From assembly GCA_900752845.1 (NCBI GenBank), contig CAADWU010000049.1, forward strand, positions 1-17,971: a DNA stretch of 17,971 nt, in the 5' to 3' direction. The notes beneath the pieces are model-generated. The model did no database searches. It was not told where the DNA came from and saw only the letters and a list, made by a program, of their open reading frames with translations. The first letter of the stretch is position 1; each line of letters opens with the position of its first letter. The position numbers and the translations under genes were made by a program. Origin of the DNA: Candidatus Gastranaerophilales bacterium (GTDB lineage Bacteria > Cyanobacteriota > Vampirovibrionia > Gastranaerophilales > Gastranaerophilaceae). Below, piece by piece: positions 1-6,721 of the stretch.

Positions 1-101
1 CGTCGTGTAGGCTGCTGAATTTTTTGAATTCTTGCTCCCGTTAAATATTCTTGATTTTCTTCAAGCCACGCTTTTAATGTTAATGAATCAAAAGTAATCA
101 T
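1..101 (-). CDS. NFACT-family protein (Rqc2/RqcH/FbpA-like), 5' end only
   Basis: A minus-strand frame opens with ATG at 101 and stays open to the window edge, giving 33 codons. The peptide begins MITFDSLTLKAWLEEN and continues with GARIQKIQQPTR. The pattern of 'FDxLxLxA...L.GARIxKIxQP' is the usual N-terminus of NFACT proteins, which bind peptidyl-tRNA on split 50S subunits and add C-terminal alanine tails in ribosome quality control; older annotations call them fibronectin-binding proteins. Recognition rests on this short N-terminal signature only, so the rest of the protein is unseen. No Shine-Dalgarno is visible. A TTGTGT (135-130), 16-nt gap, TAATAT (113-108) pair ends 6 nt before the ATG, so the message may be leaderless. 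The gene diverges from nfeD. Confidence 0.72.
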   Translation of the reverse strand, partial: MITFDSLTLKAWLEENQEYLTGARIQKIQQPTR

Positions 102-145
102 ATTAAAATATTACAACAAAGAGGATTTAACACAACAGCACATAA

Positions 146-174
146 TTGACGGATTCCTAAAAATATGCTATCAT
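146..174 (+). promoter_or_regulatory. Sigma-70-type promoter of the nfeD-paraslipin operon
   Basis: TTGACG at 146-151 and TATCAT at 169-174 are separated by exactly 17 nt. Predicted transcription start is near 181, just before the AAAAGGAG ribosome site at 185-192. This rules out the ATG at 165 as a start, because it would lie upstream of the transcript. Confidence 0.7.
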
Positions 175-200
175 CTGAGTATAAAAAAGGAGTCGAAAAT

Positions 201-626
201 ATGGTTTTATGGGAAATTTTCGCAATTGTAGGGCTGGTTTGCTTGATACTTGAGATGGTTTTACCGTCAATGTTCTTCTTGAACCTGGCTTTTGCAGGCT
301 TTGCAACTGCGATATTAGCATTGTTTATTCACAGTTGGATAGTTTTGACAATTATTTATGTAATATTATCTATCCTGTTTATTCTTTTGCTTCGTCCGAT
401 TTTGTTAAAAAACAGAGAAAGCAAATTGCAAGAAACAGGTATGGAAGGGAAATACATAGGAAAAATTGTTAAAGTAATCGAACCTGTCACCAAATATTCA
501 GGTGCTATAACAATTTATGATGAAAGATGGGAAGCAAGAGTTACTTCTGATGAAGAAATTCCTGCAGGTACCGAAGTAAAAATTGTTAAATATGACAGTT
601 TAGTTTTAACAGTAGAAAGAATATAG
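201..626 (+). CDS. nfeD: NfeD-like membrane protein with C-terminal OB-fold
   Basis: A 141-residue protein of the short NfeD class. Three hydrophobic segments (about residues 3-20, 26-43 and 47-66) are followed by a soluble beta-rich part (about 82-141, from MEGKYIGKIVKV to LVLTVERI) typical of the NfeD OB-fold. In the known family, NfeD proteins sit beside stomatin/paraslipin genes and are thought to work with those partners in membrane-protein or lipid-domain upkeep. The next gene here is exactly such a paraslipin, 9 nt downstream. The start at 201 is chosen over an in-frame ATG at 165: AAAAGGAG at 185-192 is correctly spaced for 201, and the promoter puts the transcript start near 181. The short form lacks the N-terminal ClpP-like protease domain of long NfeD proteins. 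Confidence 0.85.
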   Translation: MVLWEIFAIVGLVCLILEMVLPSMFFLNLAFAGFATAILALFIHSWIVLTIIYVILSILFILLLRPILLKNRESKLQETGMEGKYIGKIVKVIEPVTKYSGAITIYDERWEARVTSDEEIPAGTEVKIVKYDSLVLTVERI

Positions 627-635
627 GAGAGAAAT

Positions 636-1607
636 ATGGGCATTTTATTACTAATATTACTTGTTGCACTTTTAATATATGTATTTAAAGGTATTATTAT
701 CGTGCAGCAGCAACAAGAAGTTATTATCGAAAGAATGGGACGTTACGAAAAAACACTTCGTGCTGGTCCTAACTTTATATTCCCGATTTTGGAAGCTCCA
801 AGAAGCATTCTTGAAAAAGTTACACAAAGAGGCTTTGACGGCAGAAACGCATATTTTCTTAAAGCAGTTGACAGAATTGATTTAAGAGAACAAATGTATG
901 ATTTTCCACGTCAAAACGTAATTACAAGAGATAACGTTTCAATTACAATCAACGCATTAATATACTTCCAAATAGTTGATGCTAAAAGTGCTGTTTACGA
1001 AATTAAAAATCTGCCTGAAGCTATTGAAAAATTAACTCAAACAACATTAAGAAACCTTGTGGGACAAATGGATCTTCAAGAAACATTGACTTCAAGAGGT
1101 AAAATTAACGATGAATTAAGAACAACACTTGACGAAGCAACCAACAAATGGGGCGTAAAAGTTAATCGTGTTGAAATTCAGGATATTTTCCCTCCTGCTG
1201 ATATTCAGGCATCAATGGATAAATTGATGAAAGCTGACAGAGAAAAGAAAGCTACAATTACAGAAGCTGAAGGTCTTAAAGAAGCTGCAATCAGAAAAGC
1301 AGAAGGTGAAAAAGAAGCTGCTATTCGTTCTGCAGAAGGTGCAAAACAAGCTGATATCTTGAAAGCAGAAGGTGTTGCACAGGCTCGTATTATTGAAGCA
1401 GATGCTGAAAAAGAAGCAATCAGCAGAATTATCAGTGCTTTAGCTGACAAAGGACAGCCTGATAAATACCTAATTGCAATGAAATACTTAGAAACAATGA
1501 CTGCTATTACAAGCGGCGAAAATAACAAAATTGTTTATATGCCTTATGAAGCTACAGGAATTTTATCTTCTGTAGACGGCATTAAACAAATGTTCGACAA
1601 AAAATAA
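636..1607 (+). CDS. SPFH/stomatin-like paraslipin
   Basis: A 323-residue SPFH-domain protein. There is one N-terminal membrane segment (residues 2-23), then the band-7 domain (about 25-190) with the family phrases 'VQQQQEVIIERMGRYEKTL' and 'VEIQDIFPP'. A long helical, coiled-coil-prone stretch (about 195-262) repeats the unit (K/S)AEG-x-K-(E/Q)A-(A/D)I. Paraslipins assemble into large rings on the inner membrane; the E. coli relative is QmcA. The ribosome site AGGAGAG at 625-631 overlaps the nfeD stop, so the two genes are translationally close and form an operon. Stomatin/NfeD pairing is a widely conserved arrangement and supports both calls. Client proteins cannot be told from sequence. Confidence 0.9.
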   Translation: MGILLLILLVALLIYVFKGIIIVQQQQEVIIERMGRYEKTLRAGPNFIFPILEAPRSILEKVTQRGFDGRNAYFLKAVDRIDLREQMYDFPRQNVITRDNVSITINALIYFQIVDAKSAVYEIKNLPEAIEKLTQTTLRNLVGQMDLQETLTSRGKINDELRTTLDEATNKWGVKVNRVEIQDIFPPADIQASMDKLMKADREKKATITEAEGLKEAAIRKAEGEKEAAIRSAEGAKQADILKAEGVAQARIIEADAEKEAISRIISALADKGQPDKYLIAMKYLETMTAITSGENNKIVYMPYEATGILSSVDGIKQMFDKK

Positions 1608-1618
1608 ATCAGACTTTA

Positions 1619-1647
1619 AAAAGCAGGGTAAGTTACCCTGCTTTTTT
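1619..1647 (+). terminator. Rho-independent terminator after the paraslipin gene
   Basis: GCAGGGTAA (1623-1631) and TTACCCTGC (1633-1641) form a perfect inverted repeat centred on G1632, followed by six T (1642-1647). It begins 12 nt past the stop codon and ends only 10 nt before the next start. Confidence 0.88.
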
Positions 1648-1657
1648 ATTTAAATAA

Positions 1658-2365
1658 ATGGGGACGCAGTTGAAAAATATATGCATATTAATACCTGCCT
1701 ATAATCCTGACAACAGGTTAATACAGCTTGTTGAAGAAATAAAGCATAATGTGCCTGAAACACCTATTGTAATAATAAATGACGGCAGTAATTCAGAGAT
1801 TGTATTTAATAATTTGCTGAAAATGTGCCCCTCTCCCGAGCGCATACTTTCTCATAATAAAAATTTAGGAAAAGGGGAAGCTCTTAAAAACGGATTTAAT
1901 TACATATTGGAAAATTATCCTGAATGCAAGGGAATAGTAACGGCTGATTGCGATTTACAACACAGTGTTGAAGATATTGTAAAAATCTGTATGGCACTTA
2001 ACAATTCGCCTGAAAGTCTGTATCTGGGAAGCAGAGAGTTTAAAGGGGGAAATGTACCACTAAGAAGTATCATAGGAAACATTTCTGTTTCATTTTTTAT
2101 GAATTTACTTCATAGAATAAACTTAAAAGACACACAAACAGGGCTTCGTGGAATTCCTATAAAATTTGCAAGAAATCTTCTTGATGTTAATCTTTCTGAT
2201 TTTTCATTCGAAACTGAAATGCTCATTAAAGCCCCAAAATATAATATCAAAATAATAGAAATCCCGATTAAAACAATATACATTGATAAAAACAAAAGCA
2301 GCCATTTTAAACCTCTCAAACATACCATTGAAATCAGCAAGACAATTTTAAAAGGTGCAAAATGA
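1658..2365 (+). CDS. Family 2 glycosyltransferase (DPM1/GtrB-like)
   Basis: A 235-residue GT-A-fold glycosyltransferase. Visible motifs are the nucleotide-binding start 'CILIPAYN' (8-15), 'NDGS' (41-44), 'NLGKGEALKNGF' (69-80), the DxD metal/sugar-nucleotide motif within TADCDLQH (D97, D99), 'LYLGSREF' and 'DTQTGLRGIP' (158-167). This pattern resembles dolichol- or polyprenyl-phosphate sugar transferases without C-terminal membrane helices, which would supply lipid-linked sugars. It overlaps the following membrane-protein gene by 4 nt (ATGA), so the pair is translationally coupled; a GT2 plus a polytopic GT-C-like partner fits lipid-linked sugar donation. The start is uncertain: ATG 1658 has no clear ribosome site, while an in-frame TTG at 1670 has GGGGA just upstream. 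Confidence 0.85.
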   Translation: MGTQLKNICILIPAYNPDNRLIQLVEEIKHNVPETPIVIINDGSNSEIVFNNLLKMCPSPERILSHNKNLGKGEALKNGFNYILENYPECKGIVTADCDLQHSVEDIVKICMALNNSPESLYLGSREFKGGNVPLRSIIGNISVSFFMNLLHRINLKDTQTGLRGIPIKFARNLLDVNLSDFSFETEMLIKAPKYNIKIIEIPIKTIYIDKNKSSHFKPLKHTIEISKTILKGAK

Positions 2366-3561
2366 AGCTTAATCATCCTGAAATAATTTTTGCTGTATTT
2401 GCCTTTGCTTTTGGAATTTTGATAATATTTTTGACACCGTTTAACGAGGTTCCCGATGAACTTACTCACTATGTTCGTGCAAAAGAAGTGTCTCAAGGAA
2501 AACTATACAACAAACCGCCTGAAAAAATGACAGAGGCGGAATTGTCAACAAGTACTTATAAATTCCACGGTGCAAGCGGTTATTCCCCACTAATGTATAC
2601 AGCATCGGCTCTTGGAATAAAAACATTTCCGGATAACATTTATGCAGGCAGAATTTGCAATCTTTTAGTATGGATTCTGCTGATTACCGTTGCCATAAGA
2701 ATTACACCTGTATTTAAATGGTTGTTTATGTTTACGGCTTTACTTCCAATGTCAATATATGAAGGAATGTCATATTCAGCAGATTCGTTCAGTAATGCTT
2801 TTGCTTTTTTATTCTTTGCCTATATATTCAAACTGATTTATCAAGAGAAAGAATTTTCATATAAAAAAGATTTACCGTTATTAAGCCTTTTTAGTACCAT
2901 CGGAGCTTTATCTAAGGGAATAATATTGCCATTGTTTTTAGTACCGTTTATTCCCATTAAAAAAAATAAATTTCTTATATTTATTTCCTTAATTTCAATA
3001 ACTTTCATAACAAGTTATCTCTGGTCATCAAACAATTACCTTGCTGCCCCTTCATCAGTTTCGACTGACTATAATAAATTCTTTGTGTCCAACTCTACAT
3101 TTGCCTATTTAATAATGTTGTTTAATACTTTAAAAATTTATTCTATAGATTGGATTAGCGGTGCAATCGGTCTTTTCGGCTACTGCACAATAAAATTCAA
3201 TAACATAATATATTATCTGACATTATTAATTTTTATATGCATAATAAAATTTATTCCTCAAAAGCATAAAATAAAGCCATTAACCAGAATTGCGGCAAGT
3301 ATGTTGTTTTCGGCATACGTTTTTATTACCTGCACATTACTGTTTATTATGGCAACACCAATAGGATTAGACAGAATAGCAGGAATACAGGGAAGATATT
3401 TTATTGCTGCAATACCGTTACTTTTTATAATATTCGGGCAAAATATAAATAAAAACAACGATAAATACAGCGAAATGTTTAAAAGGATTACAATAACATA
3501 CATTTTCTTATTACTATGCTATACTTGTTTTATCCTTAAGCAAACATATCAGCTTATCTAA
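2362..3561 (+). CDS. DUF2142-like polytopic membrane protein, possible GT-C glycosyltransferase
   Basis: A 399-residue protein with about ten hydrophobic segments. Just after the first membrane helix it carries 'PFNEVPDELTHYVRA' (acidic pair D32-E33, H36, R39). This P-x-D-E-x-x-H-x-x-R loop is characteristic of DUF2142-family membrane proteins and resembles the periplasmic acidic loop of GT-C enzymes that take sugars from polyprenyl-phosphate carriers. AAAGGTG precedes its ATG inside the overlapping GT2 gene. The 4-nt overlap suggests the two act in one pathway, for example sugar decoration of a surface polymer or protein. The family call rests on motif and topology only, and the substrate is unknown. 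Confidence 0.72.
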   Translation: MKLNHPEIIFAVFAFAFGILIIFLTPFNEVPDELTHYVRAKEVSQGKLYNKPPEKMTEAELSTSTYKFHGASGYSPLMYTASALGIKTFPDNIYAGRICNLLVWILLITVAIRITPVFKWLFMFTALLPMSIYEGMSYSADSFSNAFAFLFFAYIFKLIYQEKEFSYKKDLPLLSLFSTIGALSKGIILPLFLVPFIPIKKNKFLIFISLISITFITSYLWSSNNYLAAPSSVSTDYNKFFVSNSTFAYLIMLFNTLKIYSIDWISGAIGLFGYCTIKFNNIIYYLTLLIFICIIKFIPQKHKIKPLTRIAASMLFSAYVFITCTLLFIMATPIGLDRIAGIQGRYFIAAIPLLFIIFGQNINKNNDKYSEMFKRITITYIFLLLCYTCFILKQTYQLI

Positions 3562-3578
3562 CCAAAGGAGATAATAAA

Positions 3579-3968
3579 ATGATGATTAATGACTTACCGA
3601 GAATGCAGGTTTTAATAACAACAAATGAACAGCATATTGAAGGCGAATTGCTTTTACCTGAAAATATGAGATTTAGCAATTCTATTCCTGACAATATGCT
3701 ATTTTATATACTTAACGGCGGTTTTCAATTTATAACTCTTAAAAACTGTGAAGTTAAAGACAGAAAAAATCTTGCTTTTCGTCCTGATAAATCAGCCCAG
3801 CTTCACGTAAATATTACCTGTATTATGACTATGCAAATTATTGAAATATTGCCTGATGACTATGAATATGACGAATATTATGAAGATGAAGAAAGTGAAG
3901 ACAGTGAAGAAAATTCTAAGCATCAGCAACGACAACAGCCGAGACAAAGAGCTCGCAGCAGACGCTGA
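3579..3968 (+). CDS. Small protein with beta-rich head, acidic stretch and Gln/Arg-rich basic tail
   Basis: A 129-residue protein of no function I can name. Residues 8-91 look like a small beta domain: 'QVLITTNEQHIEGELLLPENMRFS', then an 'FITLKNCEV' strand, then a hydrophobic strand 'TCIMTMQIIEIL'. The layout 'ITT...IEGEL.LPE..R.S...' recalls short bacterial domains of unknown function (perhaps DUF6812-like; unverified). A run of Asp/Glu/Tyr (93-111) and a positive Gln/Arg tail (115-129, ending RQRARSRR) follow and are probably disordered. The opposite charges suggest binding to nucleic acid or to a partner, which is inference. Start: AAAGGAG (3564-3570) lies 8 nt before ATG 3579; a second ATG follows at once. 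It begins 17 nt after the membrane-protein gene, so it is probably in the same operon. Confidence 0.75.
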   Translation: MMINDLPRMQVLITTNEQHIEGELLLPENMRFSNSIPDNMLFYILNGGFQFITLKNCEVKDRKNLAFRPDKSAQLHVNITCIMTMQIIEILPDDYEYDEYYEDEESEDSEENSKHQQRQQPRQRARSRR

Positions 3969-4014
3969 TTAATTAACAACTTTCTTCATATTTATGTTCT
4001 TTTTTCTATGTTTT

Positions 4015-4023
4015 TGATAAAAT
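4015..4023 (+). promoter_or_regulatory. Candidate extended -10 promoter of aspS
   Basis: TGATAAAAT fits TGn-TAtAAT with one mismatch and lies about 40 nt before the aspS ATG. No convincing -35 box is seen. A TTGATA (4014-4019) / TATATC (4035-4040) pair with a 15-nt gap is an alternative. Confidence 0.35.
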
Positions 4024-4062
4024 AGGCTTAAGTCTATATCGAAATTAGAAAAGGAAGATAAA

Positions 4063-5838
4063 ATGATAAAAACAAAGATGAAAGACCACAATTGCGGAGA
4101 GCTCAATCTTAACAATATTAATGAAGAAGTTACCCTTTCAGGCTGGGTTTCAACCGTAAGAGATTTAGGCGGTATTTTATTTATAGAATTAAGAGACAGA
4201 AGCGGATTTTTCCAATTAGTTGCGAACCCGCAAATTAACCCCGATGTACACAAAATTTTTGAAAAAGTACGTTCTGAATACGTTATAACAGTAAAAGGTA
4301 AAGTTACACGCCGTCCGGAAGAAACATATAACGAAAAATATGCTACAGGACAGGTTGAAATGTATCCTGAATTTGTAGAAGTTTTATCAGAAGCAAAAAC
4401 ATTACCGTTTGTTTTAGATGATGAAAACGTTTCGGAAGATATACGTTTGAAATACAGATATCTTGATATAAGACGTGAAAGTATGCTTAAAAACTTAACT
4501 TTACGTCATAAAATTTGTCATGCAACCAGAAATTATTTTAATAATGAAGGGTTTTTGGAAGTAGAAACTCCTATCCTTAACAAAACAACTCCTGAAGGTG
4601 CAAGAGATTATTTAGTTCCTTCACGTGTTCAGGAAGGTAAATTCTACGCATTACCTCAATCACCTCAAATTTTTAAACAGTTATTGATGGTAGGCGGTAT
4701 CGAAAAGTATTACCAAATTGCAAAATGTTTTCGTGACGAAGACTTACGTGCTGACAGACAGCCTGAATTTACTCAAATAGATATTGAAATGTCTTTTGTT
4801 GAGCAACAGGATGTTATTAAAATGGTTGAAGGTTTAATTGTGGAAACTTTCAAAGCAGCAGGTGTTGAAGTAAAACCTCCGTTTATTCAAATGCCTTGGC
4901 AGGAAGCTATGGACAGATTTGGTTCTGATAAACCTGATACACGCTTTGGATTAGAATTATTTGATATCGGCGATATCATCATGCAATCTGAATTCCAAAT
5001 AGTTAAAAATACACTTGAAAATGGCGGTATTGTACGTGGTATAAGAATTCCGGGCGGAGCTAAATATTCCAGAAAAGATATTGATGATATTACAAAACTT
5101 GCTGTATCATTCGGAGCTAAAGCTCTTGCAAATATAATTTATAACGAAGACGGAACAGCAAAATCACCTGTACTGAAATTTGTAACGGAAGAACAGGCTA
5201 AACAAATTCAAGATAGAGCAGGTGCACAAGCAGGAGATATTATTTTCTTCGTAGCTGATAAACCGAAACTTGTTTACGACATTATGGGAAGATTAAGACT
5301 TCACTTTGGTAAATCTTTAAATCTTATTGATGAAAACAAACACAATCTGTTATGGGTTGTTGACTTCCCTATGTTTGAATGGTCAGATGAAGAACAACGC
5401 TACAAAGCAATGCACCACCCGTTCACTTCACCTTGTATTGAAGACTTAGACAAATTAAAAAGCGGTGATTTAGGCAATGTAAAATCAATTGCTTATGACA
5501 TTGTTTATAACGGAACTGAACTTGGCGGCGGTTCTGTAAGAATTCACTCATCTGAAGTTCAATCAGCAGTATTTGCGGCTCTTGGATTAACTCAAGAAGA
5601 AGCATTAGAAAAATTCGGATTTATGGTTAACGCTTTACAATACGGCACACCTCCTCATGCAGGTCTTGCAATCGGTTTAGACAGGCTTGTTGCATTGTTA
5701 TGCAGAACGGAAAGTATACGTGATGTTATAGCATTCCCTAAAAATTCAGGTGCTAAAGACCTTATGAGCGATGCACCGGGTGAAGCCTCATTACAACAAA
5801 TGAGAGAACTTCATTTAAAAAGTACAGCACATAAATAA
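4063..5838 (+). CDS. aspS: Aspartyl-tRNA synthetase
   Basis: A full-length 591-residue bacterial AspRS that charges tRNA-Asp with aspartate in the cytoplasm. Domains in order: N-terminal OB-fold anticodon-binding domain (about 1-105; 'VTLSGWVSTVRDLGGILFIE'), class II core, bacterial GAD insertion (about 300-410), and the end of the core. Motif 2 'FRDEDLRADRQPEFTQID' (223-240) and motif 3 'GLAIGLDRLVALL' (534-546) are intact, as is 'GGGSVRIH' (488-495). Leu35 in 'RDLGG' matches the E. coli-type discriminating enzyme, whereas non-discriminating AspRS often have His there; this one-residue hint does not settle tRNA-Asn charging. Ribosome site AAAAGGAAG lies 5-12 nt before ATG 4063. It is probably a single-gene transcript ending in the terminator at 5844-5872. 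Confidence 0.97.
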   Translation: MIKTKMKDHNCGELNLNNINEEVTLSGWVSTVRDLGGILFIELRDRSGFFQLVANPQINPDVHKIFEKVRSEYVITVKGKVTRRPEETYNEKYATGQVEMYPEFVEVLSEAKTLPFVLDDENVSEDIRLKYRYLDIRRESMLKNLTLRHKICHATRNYFNNEGFLEVETPILNKTTPEGARDYLVPSRVQEGKFYALPQSPQIFKQLLMVGGIEKYYQIAKCFRDEDLRADRQPEFTQIDIEMSFVEQQDVIKMVEGLIVETFKAAGVEVKPPFIQMPWQEAMDRFGSDKPDTRFGLELFDIGDIIMQSEFQIVKNTLENGGIVRGIRIPGGAKYSRKDIDDITKLAVSFGAKALANIIYNEDGTAKSPVLKFVTEEQAKQIQDRAGAQAGDIIFFVADKPKLVYDIMGRLRLHFGKSLNLIDENKHNLLWVVDFPMFEWSDEEQRYKAMHHPFTSPCIEDLDKLKSGDLGNVKSIAYDIVYNGTELGGGSVRIHSSEVQSAVFAALGLTQEEALEKFGFMVNALQYGTPPHAGLAIGLDRLVALLCRTESIRDVIAFPKNSGAKDLMSDAPGEASLQQMRELHLKSTAHK

Positions 5839-5843
5839 TAATT

Positions 5844-5872
5844 AAAAAAGAGCCTTTAAAAGGCTCTTTTTT
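5844..5872. terminator. Bidirectional terminator between aspS and pilin 1
   Basis: GAGCCTTT (5850-5857) and AAAGGCTC (5859-5866) form a stem flanked by six A (5844-5849) and six T (5867-5872). It can therefore end transcripts from both directions. It abuts the stop codon of the convergent pilin gene (TAA read from 5873-5871). Confidence 0.88.
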
Positions 5873-6650
5873 AATACGTCATCTGCCAGTTATCATTTAG
5901 AATTTTACCGAAACAACCATGCCATTCACTACTGTTACTTCCTATACAAGCTCTTTTATAGTTTTGCTCTCTCTGCTCATTAGTAAGTGGAGCTGTAGCA
6001 TTACCCCATTTGAAACTAGATTCATCTTCAATATCAGCCAGAGTTAAGTCATCAATAACACCGTTTGGATACAAATATAAAGAAAAAGCATCTCTGCCGT
6101 AAATATTAGGTCCCTTTTGTCCGTTTATATCAACAACAAATTGCACAATATTATTTGAACCCATTGATACGCCTATAGATGCACCGCTTGCAATAACCAT
6201 ACAATTATTTCTACAACTTAATGTTGAATTTACACCCGAAAGCTTTTTATAACTTGCTGAAAAACAAGGGGTTTGTGTAGTTCCGCAATCTTGGACGACT
6301 TTAAAGTGTTTTTTCAGAAATGTTCCGTATGCATTGTTTGAGGTTAATCCTGCTTCACGAAGACTTACAGCATTACTGTCTGTCTGATATTGAATTAAAG
6401 CTTGATTAAGCTCGTTATAGATTTTATGCAGTTGGGTAACATAGCTTTGACGCTGGTAATTCTGCATCAAAGAGGGAACCGTCATTGCTGATACAACACC
6501 GATAATGCCGAGTGTAACCAAAACTTCCGCCAAGGTAAACGCACTAAAACGATTATCTTCTAACGTGCCTACGCACGTAGTGCCCTCAGCAAGCGTGAAT
6601 GCTTTAATACAGGAGCTTAAACGGTTGCCCCCCCCCCGAGTGCTACGCAC
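5871..6650 (-). CDS. Type IV pilin/pseudopilin-like protein (pilin 1), OFF-frame body behind a poly-G tract
   Basis: The open pilin frame spans 259 codons from a GTG at 6650, but that GTG has no ribosome site. The well-supported start (AAAGGAG 6734-6728, ATG 6721) is in another frame, separated by a 10-G run. Residues 38-62 (FTLAEVLVTLGIIGVVSAMTV in part) are the prepilin-peptidase recognition segment and hydrophobic alpha-1 helix, with Ala at the -1 position and Glu5 present. The C-terminal part has the loop D-I-N-G...G-P-N...G-R-D-x-F (174-189) seen in minor pilins and type II secretion pseudopilins, several cysteines, and ends 'CFGKILNDNWQMTY', similar to pilin 2. An earlier AFTLAE at 17-22 duplicates the cleavage motif. 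With 11 G the protein would be 283 residues starting MKRFSKRACACIGN. It would be inserted in the inner membrane and assembled into a pilus or secretion pseudopilus. Confidence 0.85.
   Translation of the reverse strand: MRSTRGGGNRLSSCIKAFTLAEGTTCVGTLEDNRFSAFTLAEVLVTLGIIGVVSAMTVPSLMQNYQRQSYVTQLHKIYNELNQALIQYQTDSNAVSLREAGLTSNNAYGTFLKKHFKVVQDCGTTQTPCFSASYKKLSGVNSTLSCRNNCMVIASGASIGVSMGSNNIVQFVVDINGQKGPNIYGRDAFSLYLYPNGVIDDLTLADIEDESSFKWGNATAPLTNEQREQNYKRACIGSNSSEWHGCFGKILNDNWQMTY
6569..6580 (-). repeat. Second copy of the CTACGTGCGTAG 12-mer
   Basis: The same 12 bases occur at 6654-6643 (in the 5' module) and 6580-6569, 74 nt apart. The second copy sits in the 14-residue segment between the two AFTLAE motifs of pilin 1 and lacks a following G run. 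It may be a decayed or partial copy of the module. Confidence 0.7.
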
Positions 6651-6721
6651 GTAGCCATGTTAATATGGCTTGGTAATAGATTACCAATACATGCACAAGC
6701 TCTTTTACTAAATCTTTTCAT
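6617..6721 (-). CDS. Frame-0 leader of pilin 1, ending at the poly-G tract (OFF form)
   Basis: From ATG 6721 the frame reads 34 residues, MKRFSKRACACIGNLLPSHI onward, through ...CVALGGGATV to TAA at 6619-6617. Its promoter and ribosome site are the best in the locus, so this is the frame ribosomes should enter. With 10 G it is truncated; 8 or 11 G would carry it into the pilin body (282 or 283 residues). It is homologous, codon for codon, to the 33-residue leader of pilin 2. It is either the true N-terminus of a phase-variable pilin or a leader used with ribosomal or transcriptional slippage. Confidence 0.7.
   Translation of the reverse strand: MKRFSKRACACIGNLLPSHINMATCVALGGGATV
6623..6721 (-). 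repeat. Conserved 99-nt 5' module, copy 1 (ATG to CAACC)
   Basis: From the ATG through the poly-G and CAACC this segment aligns without gaps to 14394-14296. By hand count 59 of the first 84 positions and all of the last 15 are identical. It holds overlapping inverted repeats (coding strand): TTGGTAAT-CT-ATTACCAA (6687-6670), AGCCAT-ATTAAC-ATGGCT (6670-6653) and GCTACG-TG-CGTAGC (6655-6642). Confidence 0.75.
6628..6637. repeat. Poly-G/poly-C tract (10 nt) in pilin 1
   Basis: Ten consecutive C on the + strand, or ten G on the coding strand, 84 nt after the A of ATG 6721. Apart from the matching run in pilin 2 there are no G or C runs of this length in this AT-rich window. Its length sets whether the ATG frame joins the pilin frame (n = 8 or 11) or not (n = 10, as here). 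Confidence 0.9.

Noticed and set aside
165..200. Upstream in-frame ATG for the NfeD-like gene
   Set aside because: The promoter -10 (169-174) overlaps this region and the only good ribosome site (185-192) serves ATG 201.
1240..1420. Apparent tandem DNA repeat in the paraslipin gene
   Set aside because: The similarity follows the EAEG/KEAAI coiled-coil periodicity of the protein and differs at codon level. It is a normal family trait, not a repeat element.
1205..1528. Minus-strand open frame opposite the paraslipin coiled coil
   Set aside because: It mirrors the Ala/Glu-rich codon pattern of the real gene and has no ribosome site or recognisable domain.
6628..6637. Poly-C run as a plain assembly or sequencing error
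   Set aside because: It cannot be fully excluded for the exact length, but two independent loci share the tract, its offset and its flanks, so the tract itself is real. Only its precise length is uncertain.
6648..6650. GTG 6650 as the true start of pilin 1
   Set aside because: No ribosome site precedes it. A perfect promoter, AAAGGAG and ATG lie at 6779-6719, in the frame cut by the G run. The coordinates are kept only to mark the open pilin frame.
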